A stretch of DNA of 64,000 nucleotides from Gammaproteobacteria bacterium (GTDB lineage Bacteria; Pseudomonadota; Gammaproteobacteria; Pseudomonadales; Pseudohongiellaceae). How positions within the stretch are numbered: position 1 is the first letter of the stretch; the number at the start of each line of letters is the position of its first letter. Location of the stretch: the NCBI GenBank assembly GCA_002706685.1, contig PALV01000013.1:62001-126000 (forward strand), given 5' to 3'. The notes beneath the pieces were generated by a model. The model was not told the DNA's origin and did not search any database. It saw nothing but the letters and a program-made list of their open reading frames with translations. This document shows positions 36,607 to 44,304 of the stretch, piece by piece. The position numbers and the translations under genes were made by a program.

Positions 36607-37023
36607 ATGAATAATTCTGCTCAGCCCTCTGCGCGCGCTCGCCTGGTCCGTGTCCTGGTCACTCTCGCCTGCCTGGTCGTTGTCGCGACCATACTTTGGC
36701 AGTTATTGCCCAAAGCGGCGTTTTCCAGCGATCTGAGCCAGGTCGGGCAGGGCCGCCCGGCCCTGGTCATGCTGCGAGAGGTAAATTTTGTCGGTGGCGA
36801 CCGTGTGATAGAGCATATGCTGGAAATTTACCCCGATTACGAGCAAAACATGGTGTTTCTGGTCGTCCATACCGGTAATCCGACGGGACAGAATTTTGCG
36901 GCTGAGCATGGGGTCACTGACGGCGATCTGGTACTGTTTGATGCTGAGGGCAACGCTCAGAGTCAGCTATCGCAGCCCTCTGGCACCAACGACATCCGAC
37001 AGTTTCTGCAGCAGGCCCTGTAA
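36607..37023 (+). CDS. Membrane-anchored thioredoxin-like protein lacking CxxC
   Basis: The 138-residue protein has a basic N terminus, one membrane helix (about 14-34; VLVTLACLVVVATILWQLL) and a periplasmic domain. The domain layout (RPALVMLREV strand, helix, NMVFLVVHTGN strand, GVTDGDLVLFDAEGNA) follows a thioredoxin fold. There is no cysteine in the fold and no cis-Pro motif, so redox activity is unlikely and a binding role is more plausible. CAGGAG precedes the ATG. The CYTH gene starts 5 bp after its stop. Fold assignment is my inference from the strand pattern. Confidence 0.65.
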   Translation: MNNSAQPSARARLVRVLVTLACLVVVATILWQLLPKAAFSSDLSQVGQGRPALVMLREVNFVGGDRVIEHMLEIYPDYEQNMVFLVVHTGNPTGQNFAAEHGVTDGDLVLFDAEGNAQSQLSQPSGTNDIRQFLQQAL

Positions 37024-37028
37024 GGGAT

Positions 37029-37493
37029 ATGGCTACAGAGATTGAGCGCAAATTTCTGGTCGTTAGCGACAGCTGGCGCGCTCACAGCTGCCGCCAGATC
37101 GTTATCCAGCAGGGGTATTTGTGCCGTGGAGCCACCACTGTGCGTGTCCGACGGGCTGACGATGAGGCATGGCTGACGATCAAGGGACCCACCACCGGCA
37201 TCAGCCGCAGCGAATTCGAATATCGAATACCGCTGGCAGACGCCGAACAGCTGCTCAAGGAACAGTGCCAGGGTCCGCTGATAGAGAAGACACGCCACTG
37301 GGTATTGTTTGATGGGCATCGCTGGGAAGTCGACGAGTTTCGAGGTGCCAATGCGGGGCTGGTGCTGGCAGAGCTGGAGTTGACATCAGAGAATGCCCGA
37401 TTCAGTAAACCGGAGTGGCTGGGCCGCGAAGTATCGGCAGACCCCAGATACTCCAACTCAGCACTATCGTTAAATCCTTTGCCGGAGCAATAG
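37029..37493 (+). CDS. CYTH-domain triphosphate tunnel metalloenzyme
   Basis: The 154-residue protein opens with ATEIERKFLV, the ExExK signature (Glu4, Glu6, Lys8) of CYTH proteins. It keeps the alternating basic and acidic strands that line the tunnel: TVRVRRADDEAWLTIKGP, EFEYRIP, WEVDEFRG and LVLAELEL. Family members hydrolyse inorganic triphosphate or nucleoside triphosphates with divalent metal, and some are adenylate cyclases. In E. coli the relative YgiF is a triphosphatase. It is the second gene of a pair with the thioredoxin-like protein and converges with the MFS gene (4 bp). Confidence 0.9.
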   Translation: MATEIERKFLVVSDSWRAHSCRQIVIQQGYLCRGATTVRVRRADDEAWLTIKGPTTGISRSEFEYRIPLADAEQLLKEQCQGPLIEKTRHWVLFDGHRWEVDEFRGANAGLVLAELELTSENARFSKPEWLGREVSADPRYSNSALSLNPLPEQ

Positions 37494-37497
37494 GGGC

Positions 37498-38844
37498 TCA
37501 ACCCGACACTTCACGCCAGCGCAGACTCAAAATCGCTCCCAGAAGTCCGGCAATCGCCAGCGAAACGATTGTCAGCTGCACCGAGATCACAGCTGCCAGC
37601 GCCCCCAGCAGCCCGGTCAACAGTAACAACACACCGATAACCGAGTTGCTGACTGCCACGTAGTCGGTCCGCTTGTTACCGCCTGCCATGTCGACCAGAT
37701 AGGTTTTGCGCCCCAGCCGGACCCCGGCATGCGCGATGCCCAGCACAAAAAATGCCAGTGGATAAAACCATAGGGAGGCCTCACTTGGCAGCCCTGCAAC
37801 TGACCAGGCCGCTACCGCCAGCGATGTCAATGCTGCCAGACCGCAGGCAACTGCAAACACCTGGCGACTGGAACGGTCAGCCCAGCGCCCCCACACTGGC
37901 GAGCTTACCAACCCTGCCAGCCCCTCCGCGGCGATGAATATACCAAGTAGTGAGGCGGCGCTACCGAGATCCTCTCTGGCCAGCGTCACATAAAATGGCG
38001 CAACCAGACCGGAGCCCATGGCCAGGGCTCTACCGATAACAAACTTGCGAAAGGGTGCGTCTTCGCGCAACAGGGACAAACTCGAAAGCGCCTCTGAAAA
38101 CCCATTCGCCCCCCCATCAGTGGCGCCCGGAAATTCGACTATTCGCGCATAGCTGGCTATTGCCAGAAACCACAGCATGGCAGCCACCGCCAGCAGATCA
38201 AGATAGAGGCCGGAAGCGGCCTCGCCCTGCCCAAACGCACCCAGTGCCAGACCGGCGGCAAACGCTGCCAGTCCTGCGATGGCGCTGATCCAGCCAGACA
38301 GGCGACCACGACGGGTTTTGGGAATCGTCTTGCCCAGCACGTCCTTGTAGGCTACCGAACAGGCACCACGCGCCAGACTGAACAGTATCAGCAGCCCGGT
38401 AACTGCCAGCCCGGCCTGCAGGCCTTCAAGCGTCATACCACACCAGACCATCAGCAGCAGGGAGAAACCCTGCACCGAACCACCTGCCACCCATACCCAT
38501 TTGCGCACCGCCTGTCGACGGACCACAGCGCCAATGAGCATCTGCGGCAGCATGGAGCCGGACTCACGAATAGGCACCAGCAGACTGATGATCCAGGCCG
38601 GCGCACCCAGCTGCATCAACAACCAGGGTAGCGTAGTTTTGGCGCTGGCCAGCTTGTCCGCAATGCTGCTGCAGGTATTGGCCAGCAGAGTGGCCAGAAA
38701 ATTGCCTGGCGTCTCGCGACAGGCGTCATCACTGATATCCTTGCACACCCGCCCCTCATCATCTTCGGCGAGGCGTTCATACAACAGGGTTTTCCAGTCT
38801 TCTTCGGCACCAGCAGCCGTTCTTTGATCGTTGCTCTTAGTCAT
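37498..38844 (-). CDS. MFS transporter
   Basis: The product of about 448 residues has twelve hydrophobic segments and a 50-residue polar N-terminal extension rich in acidic residues (EEDWKTLLYERLAEDDEGRV). A major facilitator motif A-like stretch appears as PVWGRWADRSSRQ in the second half. IPKTRRGRLSGW is the equivalent in the first half. Substrate unknown. I chose ATG 38844; the frame stays open to 38997, but the extra residues read like non-coding sequence. It is divergent from the beta-helix lipoprotein gene, with a gap of 100 bp. Confidence 0.83.
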   Translation of the reverse strand: MTKSNDQRTAAGAEEDWKTLLYERLAEDDEGRVCKDISDDACRETPGNFLATLLANTCSSIADKLASAKTTLPWLLMQLGAPAWIISLLVPIRESGSMLPQMLIGAVVRRQAVRKWVWVAGGSVQGFSLLLMVWCGMTLEGLQAGLAVTGLLILFSLARGACSVAYKDVLGKTIPKTRRGRLSGWISAIAGLAAFAAGLALGAFGQGEAASGLYLDLLAVAAMLWFLAIASYARIVEFPGATDGGANGFSEALSSLSLLREDAPFRKFVIGRALAMGSGLVAPFYVTLAREDLGSAASLLGIFIAAEGLAGLVSSPVWGRWADRSSRQVFAVACGLAALTSLAVAAWSVAGLPSEASLWFYPLAFFVLGIAHAGVRLGRKTYLVDMAGGNKRTDYVAVSNSVIGVLLLLTGLLGALAAVISVQLTIVSLAIAGLLGAILSLRWREVSG

Positions 38845-38944
38845 GACCCGGAGCATAGCCCGATGCGAAGGTGCCGACAAGTTGCAAAAAATACTGGAGC
38901 GGCGTAGCTTTAGCGGGTCACTACAGCTTAACCTGAGGTGTTCC

Positions 38945-40255
38945 ATGACAATAAGAACATGCTGGACCCGCCTGACAAGCCGCGTATCTGATTTCACACC
39001 GAAGCAACTTACGATCCCTGCTCACAGCCGGCTTCTGCTTCTTGCTATTGCCTCAGTGCTGGCAGCCTGTTCGCCGCCTGCCGATTCCCCGCCCTCTGCT
39101 GCATCCATAAACATCGAAATCAATGATCCTGTGTCAGAGTTGCAACTGGCGCTCCTGGAAGCAGAACCAGGTTCCGTCATTACATTGCCCGCAGGCCGTT
39201 ATGGCTTTGATCGCAGCCTGACACTGAACACTGACGGAATCACGCTGCGCGGCGCCGGAATGGACGAAACGATTCTCACATTTCAGGATCAGGTGGCCGG
39301 AGCCGAAGGTCTGCTGGTCAACGCCAGCAACTTTACAATCGAGGATATCGCTATCGAGGACACCCTGGGCGACGCACTCAAGATTGCCAGAGGCGATCAT
39401 ATCGTGATTCGTCGCGTCAGAACTGAGTGGACCAACGGCCCTGATACCAGTAATGGCGCTTATGGAATCTATCCCGTCCAGACACAACACACACTGATTG
39501 AAGACTCTGTGGCAATCGCTGCCTCCGACGCTGGCATCTATGTCGGCCAGTCCCAAAACGTGATTGTGCGTGGTAATCGGGCAGAATATAACGTGGCAGG
39601 CATAGAGATTGAGAACACAGTTGGTGCAGATGTTTATAACAACACTGCCATCAACAACACCGGCGGAATACTGGTATTTAACATGCCCAACCTGCCGGTC
39701 GCCGGCCATACCACCCGCGTTTATGAAAATGATATCCGGGATAACAACACCGCGAATTTCGCACCACCGGGGACCGCTGTTTCCAGCGTGCCGGCAGGTT
39801 CTGGACTGATCATAAACTCCAACGACAAAGTCGAGATCTTCAATAACGAGTTCGACAACAATGACACTGCCAACATTCTGATCTCCAGTTATTTCAGTGC
39901 TGGGTATTCAGACCGGCAAATGGCTGAAGCTTTCGACCCCTACCCTGAAACGATTTTCATTTATGACAATCAATTCGGCAGCAGCGGCGCATCACCTTCC
40001 CGACCGGAACTGGATGCACTGCGGCTCGCCATGTTTGGTGAGCAGGGTCGTCTGCCTGATGTTGTCTGGGACGGAGTCACCCATCCGGAACGGATGGCGG
40101 CAGAGTACGCAATCTGTATCGACAATGGCGAGGCTCAGTTACTCAATATAGATGCTGCAAACAACAGTGCCAATCCACACATGGGTGGTGAAGCGCACCA
40201 GTGCCGGCATTCGGCACTGCCTGCTGTCAGCCTGCCGACCACCATGGATATGTAA
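38945..40255 (+). CDS. Parallel beta-helix repeat lipoprotein
   Basis: The 436-residue protein has a long N-terminal signal ending in the lipobox LAAC (Cys42) and then a right-handed beta-helix (about 75-370). Repeated short strands mark the helix, such as GITLRGAGMDETILTF, FTIEDIAIEDTLGDALKI, GIYVGQSQNVIVRGN, GIEIENTVGADVYNN and GLIINSNDKVEIFNN. Such helices bind or cleave polysaccharides, or act as scaffolds. Families of this kind are known to sit next to the diheme cytochrome family encoded just downstream, and the pair has no assigned function. GAGGTG supports the ATG at 38945. Six bases separate it from the next gene. Confidence 0.87.
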   Translation: MTIRTCWTRLTSRVSDFTPKQLTIPAHSRLLLLAIASVLAACSPPADSPPSAASINIEINDPVSELQLALLEAEPGSVITLPAGRYGFDRSLTLNTDGITLRGAGMDETILTFQDQVAGAEGLLVNASNFTIEDIAIEDTLGDALKIARGDHIVIRRVRTEWTNGPDTSNGAYGIYPVQTQHTLIEDSVAIAASDAGIYVGQSQNVIVRGNRAEYNVAGIEIENTVGADVYNNTAINNTGGILVFNMPNLPVAGHTTRVYENDIRDNNTANFAPPGTAVSSVPAGSGLIINSNDKVEIFNNEFDNNDTANILISSYFSAGYSDRQMAEAFDPYPETIFIYDNQFGSSGASPSRPELDALRLAMFGEQGRLPDVVWDGVTHPERMAAEYAICIDNGEAQLLNIDAANNSANPHMGGEAHQCRHSALPAVSLPTTMDM

Positions 40256-40260
40256 GATCG

Positions 40261-41403
40261 ATGAGTTGGCGTTTTTCATTACTGGTGACGGCGCTGGTTC
40301 TAGGCGCCTGCCAGGATCCGTCGGCACCGAAACTGTATGCCCGCGATAGTATTCCGACCCAACTGTCTGACTGGCAGATTGCGCAGGTAGCGGACCGACA
40401 GCTGATCCTGAATGCTGCCGTTCTTCCTTACGATCTGGCGACCCCGCTGTTCAGTGACTATGCATTAAAACTCCGCACGTTGTGGCTGCCTGACGGTGCC
40501 ACTGCCGAGCTGACCGACACCGGCAGCCTGGACTTCCCGGTTGGCACGGTGATCAGCAAAACATTCTACTATCCGCGCGCCCGCGACGCCGCCGACGCCG
40601 CGGATGTACAGCAGACCGAACAACGACTTGTTGCATTTGATGGGGCGAGTCTGGCACTGGACCAGGTGCGGCTGATCGAGACCCGACTGCTGGTTCATCA
40701 GGCGGATGGCTGGCTGGCACTGCCCTATGTGTGGAATGAGGAGCAGACTGACGCAACGCTGCAGATTACCGGGGCCGTCAAGCGCCTGCGATTACACAGC
40801 AACGAAAATCCACGCGCGACGGTTGAATCATTTGCCTACGTGGTTCCCAATCGCAACGAGTGTGCCGCCTGTCACAATCTGGATCAGAATCAGGACACAC
40901 TCTCGCCAATCGGCCCCTCAGTAGCCAATCTGAATCACGCAATGGTCGCCGACGGCTCTGCAGAAAATCAGTTGGCGGCGCTATGGTCGCGACAATGGCT
41001 TGATGAAGAGCCTGCTGTCAACGAGCTGCCTGCCGCGGCAGTATGGCAACCGGGCGCTACTGATAATCTGGAGCAACGCGCCCGAAGTTATCTGGATGTT
41101 AATTGTGCACACTGTCATCAGCCCGGCGGTAGCGGCGACACATCTGGCCTGTTTCTGCACTCTGGCGCGAGCAAGCCTCTGGAACTTGGGGTATGCAAAC
41201 CACCCGTTGCAGCAGGCCGAGGTTCGGGAGGGCGACCTTACTCAATAGTACCAGGTCACCCTCAAGATTCAATTCTGAGTTTCAGAATCCAAAGCAATGA
41301 GGTCGGGGTATTGATGCCGGAGGTGGGGCGCAGCCTGACCCACGACAGCGGATTATTGCTGATCGATGAGTGGATCCGGCAGCAGACAGGCAATTGCAGC
41401 TAA
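40261..41403 (+). CDS. Diheme c-type cytochrome lipoprotein (SO2930/HNE_0200 family)
   Basis: The 380-residue protein starts with a lipoprotein signal (LVLGAC, Cys17). It carries two c-heme sites, CAACH (201-205) and CAHCH (282-286), the second followed by QPGGSGDTSGLFL. An N-terminal domain of about 180 residues contains PYDLATPLFSDYALKLRTLW and DFPVGTVISKTFYYP, which are typical of this family as I remember it. It would sit in the periplasm or outer membrane and move electrons. Its constant pairing with the beta-helix lipoprotein suggests that they act together on an extracellular substrate, but no reaction is known. Confidence 0.87.
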   Translation: MSWRFSLLVTALVLGACQDPSAPKLYARDSIPTQLSDWQIAQVADRQLILNAAVLPYDLATPLFSDYALKLRTLWLPDGATAELTDTGSLDFPVGTVISKTFYYPRARDAADAADVQQTEQRLVAFDGASLALDQVRLIETRLLVHQADGWLALPYVWNEEQTDATLQITGAVKRLRLHSNENPRATVESFAYVVPNRNECAACHNLDQNQDTLSPIGPSVANLNHAMVADGSAENQLAALWSRQWLDEEPAVNELPAAAVWQPGATDNLEQRARSYLDVNCAHCHQPGGSGDTSGLFLHSGASKPLELGVCKPPVAAGRGSGGRPYSIVPGHPQDSILSFRIQSNEVGVLMPEVGRSLTHDSGLLLIDEWIRQQTGNCS

Positions 41404-41463
41404 GGCATCAAGAGCACCTCAGTCCACTATTGCCTGTCTGGCGACCAATCCGGACCCTGCAAC

Positions 41464-43698
41464 TCAGGCAGCGTTTCTGGCCGCCGTCTGCTGTATCTGA
41501 AAGTACTCTTCAGGCCTGAACTCATCAACCTCGATGGCATCCATCGCCGCCTGATTGGCCGCTTTTAATGCCTCTCCCTCAGCCTTGCTGATGACCTTTG
41601 CTGACACAGCCTGATCAGCCAGTGCGTACGCAGTGCCGCGCGGCAGGTTCCGTTCTTTTTGAGCCTTGACGATTTTCTTCACGATGGGTTGCACTTCTGT
41701 GTACAAGCGGAAGGCCTTCAGCAGACGCCCCATACCGGGGGCGTCCTCGGCGAATGGCGCGATTCCCTGCGTCACTCTTGCATATTGCTCGTTCATTAGC
41801 TGAATGGACGCTGCTGCCTGCTTCATGACCTTGTCTGAAGGCCCACGTGACAGTGGGTTCAGGCGCAGGAACAGGGCGGAAGGTCCGCGCAGCCACCAGC
41901 CTACAACGGGCACGTCAAAATTCGCGTGAATGCCTTCAAATGCCTCCTGAATCTGCGCCAGGGCGAATTCACAGCTGAACTGCACCAATGGGAGGTCTTC
42001 AGGCTTGTTGCCTTCCGCTTTGTAGCGGCGCAGTGCGGCCAGCGCCAGCACCTGCCAGGTCAGTGCATCAGCAAAACGCCCGCCCAGGCTTCCGCGTGCC
42101 TTAAGCTTGCCACCAATCAGGTAAAGTGCAAGATCGGCGAGCAGTGCAAAGCGCGATGAGGCCCATGCCAGCCGTCGATAATAGGTGGCCACCGGACCTG
42201 ATTCCGGGCTGCCGGCGCTGAAACCACGCGTCAGGCCCCGCAGTTTGCTGCGACCAAAATTGCTGGTCGTGTGCCACAACCAACCCAGCAGCTTATTGCG
42301 GAATGCCGTTGCGTCGTTGTCTTCAACCGCTTTCACAAGCGGCAGAGCGTAAGGATGACAGCGGGTTGCACCCTGTCCGAAGGTGATCAGCGTCCGCGTC
42401 ATGATGTTGGCACCTTCCACCGTAATGCTCACCGGTGCACTCGCATAACCACCACCCAGGATGTTGTTCGGCCCCTGCATGACACCGGCACCGGAAAACA
42501 CATCCATACCGTCGATCAGGCTGCGCTGCCCGTAGTCAGTGCTGCTGGACTTCAGCAAGGCAGACACCACCGGTGGCTGCTCTCCGGCATCCAGTGCGGA
42601 GCACGAGTAGATACGCGCGCCTTCAAACAGGTAGGCAAATGCGGCGATGCGGGCAACTTTTTCCTGTACGCCTTCCATCAGGCCAATCGGAATATCGAAT
42701 TGATTCCGGATCATCGAGTAGGCGCCTGTTGCCGCAGCGGCAATCTTCATACCTCCAATCGCGCCGGCTGGCAGGGACACGGCACGTCCACCTGCCAACT
42801 GTTCCATCAACATGCGCCAGCCCTGCCCGGCATACTCTGGACCACCAATGATCTGATCCACGGGTGCCACCACGTCTTCGCCAATGATGGGGCCGTTGTA
42901 AAAGCTCATGCCGATGGGCAGGTGGTGATTGCCGGTGGTCAGGCCAGGCGTGCCTTTATGAAGCAGCATCACTGTAATACCAGGATACTCGCCTTTGCCG
43001 AGGAGGTTCTCCGGATCGTGCATCTGAAAGGCCAGTGAGATCAGGTTGGCAATCGGCGCGAGCGTAATATAGCGCTTGCGGAAATTCAGCTTAACCTTGA
43101 TGACCCCGTCGTCGTCCTTGAAGACCACACCTTCAGCCTTGATGGATGCTGCGTCAGAGCCAGCTGTTGGTTCTGTCAGGCCAAAACATGGCACATACTC
43201 ACCACTGGCCAGTTTGGGCAGATAGGCGTCCTTTTGCTCCTCAGTACCATAGTGCTTCAGTAGCTCGGCGGCACCCAGCGAATTTGGAATGACCACGAGC
43301 GTACCCACGGTGGGGTTGTACGCGTTAATCTTGGCCATGATGGAGGATATGGCCAGTGTCGAAAACTCTTTGCCACCGTACTGCTTGGGAATCAACAAAC
43401 CCATAAAACCCTGCTTTTTCAGGAATTTGATGACTTTATCGGGCACTTTCCGGGTTGTAACAACCTCATAGTTGTCGATCATGCGACACAACTCTTCGAC
43501 TGGCCCGTCGATAAATGCCTGCTCTTCCTCGGAATGCTGGTTATAGGGCTCAGCCAGCATCTTGCTGAAATCGGGATTACCGGAGAAGATCTGGCCATCC
43601 ACCCAGACGGTGCCCGCCTCCAGTGCCTGTCGTTCGGTATCGGAGATACGCGGCAGCACATTGTTGTCGCGCATGAACTTCATGATTGCACCAAACAT
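41464..43698 (-). CDS. fadE: Acyl-CoA dehydrogenase FadE
   Basis: The 744-residue enzyme has the acyl-CoA dehydrogenase core (about 75-475; FGLTEPTAGSDAAS, a middle beta domain and GGRAVSLPAGAIGG) plus the C-terminal DUF1974 extension of the FadE branch (about 475-730). FadE catalyses the first step of fatty-acid beta-oxidation, the FAD-dependent formation of trans-2-enoyl-CoA. It is somewhat shorter than E. coli FadE (814 residues), mainly because the N-terminal membrane segment is missing. GAGAGG precedes the ATG. The gene faces away from fadJ-fadI, the next two enzymes of the cycle. Confidence 0.93.
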   Translation of the reverse strand: MFGAIMKFMRDNNVLPRISDTERQALEAGTVWVDGQIFSGNPDFSKMLAEPYNQHSEEEQAFIDGPVEELCRMIDNYEVVTTRKVPDKVIKFLKKQGFMGLLIPKQYGGKEFSTLAISSIMAKINAYNPTVGTLVVIPNSLGAAELLKHYGTEEQKDAYLPKLASGEYVPCFGLTEPTAGSDAASIKAEGVVFKDDDGVIKVKLNFRKRYITLAPIANLISLAFQMHDPENLLGKGEYPGITVMLLHKGTPGLTTGNHHLPIGMSFYNGPIIGEDVVAPVDQIIGGPEYAGQGWRMLMEQLAGGRAVSLPAGAIGGMKIAAAATGAYSMIRNQFDIPIGLMEGVQEKVARIAAFAYLFEGARIYSCSALDAGEQPPVVSALLKSSSTDYGQRSLIDGMDVFSGAGVMQGPNNILGGGYASAPVSITVEGANIMTRTLITFGQGATRCHPYALPLVKAVEDNDATAFRNKLLGWLWHTTSNFGRSKLRGLTRGFSAGSPESGPVATYYRRLAWASSRFALLADLALYLIGGKLKARGSLGGRFADALTWQVLALAALRRYKAEGNKPEDLPLVQFSCEFALAQIQEAFEGIHANFDVPVVGWWLRGPSALFLRLNPLSRGPSDKVMKQAAASIQLMNEQYARVTQGIAPFAEDAPGMGRLLKAFRLYTEVQPIVKKIVKAQKERNLPRGTAYALADQAVSAKVISKAEGEALKAANQAAMDAIEVDEFRPEEYFQIQQTAARNAA

Positions 43699-43759
43699 AG
43701 CTTCCTCTCACCTTGTCACAACAAATGAACAAAAACGTGTTATCCACATTGTACGCATT

Positions 43760-43775
43760 AAACGACCGATCGTCT
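43760..43775. promoter_or_regulatory. Imperfect palindrome upstream of fadE
   Basis: The 16-bp sequence AAACGACCGATCGTCT is an imperfect dyad with six of eight positions paired (ACGA and TCGT arms around CCGA). It lies 62 bp before the fadE start. Its size and place suit a TetR-type fatty-acid regulator of the PsrA/FadR kind, but I see no second copy in front of fadJ. Confidence 0.3.
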
Positions 43776-43830
43776 TTATGAATATATTCACTTTTTTACA
43801 ACACCATTGTTTTTCCGTCCAGGAGTAATA

Positions 43831-44238
43831 ATGGTCGCTCTTGCTAAACTGTCAGTCGCTCTGCTGGGCCTGTGCGTCCCACTAGTGCTCACCGCCCAGA
43901 ATCTGCAGACTGCCCCATACCCCGCTCCTGCGAACGAAACCCCTGAATACTGGTTCAACAGCGGCCGGCGGGCCCTGGAACAGGCGCTGGCGTTGCACTT
44001 TCCAAGACCTATAACACCAATCAGCAAACACCGGACTGTGCCGGCACCATGACAGCCATGATGAGCGGCATCAAGACACGTGCTGGTCTTATCGGCGTTA
44101 ACCAGCATGTCAATCGGGCCGATTGCGCCTCAGCCATGGGCAATGAGGTACCATCACTGATGCTGCATGCGGCGAGGCATCTGACATCACTGAACCCTCG
44201 CTGCCGGAAATGGCACGCATTGGGCTGGTAGAAGCATT
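43831..44238 (+). pseudogene. Decayed alkaline phosphatase gene
   Basis: An ATG with a perfect AGGAG site starts a signal peptide (to about Ala22) and the alkaline-phosphatase-like YWFNSGRRALEQALAL. The frame then breaks. From 43995 a second frame reads ALSKTYNTNQQTPDCAGTMT and on through GIKTRAGLIGVN and RADCASAMGNE, which is the middle of the same family. About 60 residues, including the GDGMG metal site, are missing between the two. A third frame (to about 44221) reads EPSLPEMARI, like a still later segment. The nucleophile serine in TPDSAG is Cys here. Deletions, frameshifts and the lost nucleophile mean it makes no enzyme. It lies between fadE and fadJ. Confidence 0.8.
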
Positions 44239-44304
44239 TGTCAGTCTTGGCCCGCTCAGGCAGAATGAGACAAGGAAGTTCTTTTCAGACTGAGTGAGGT
44301 CGCC

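Noticed and set aside
42271..43038. 255-codon plus-strand frame inside fadE
   Set aside because: fadE is unambiguous on the other strand, and the frame has the composition of a shadow.
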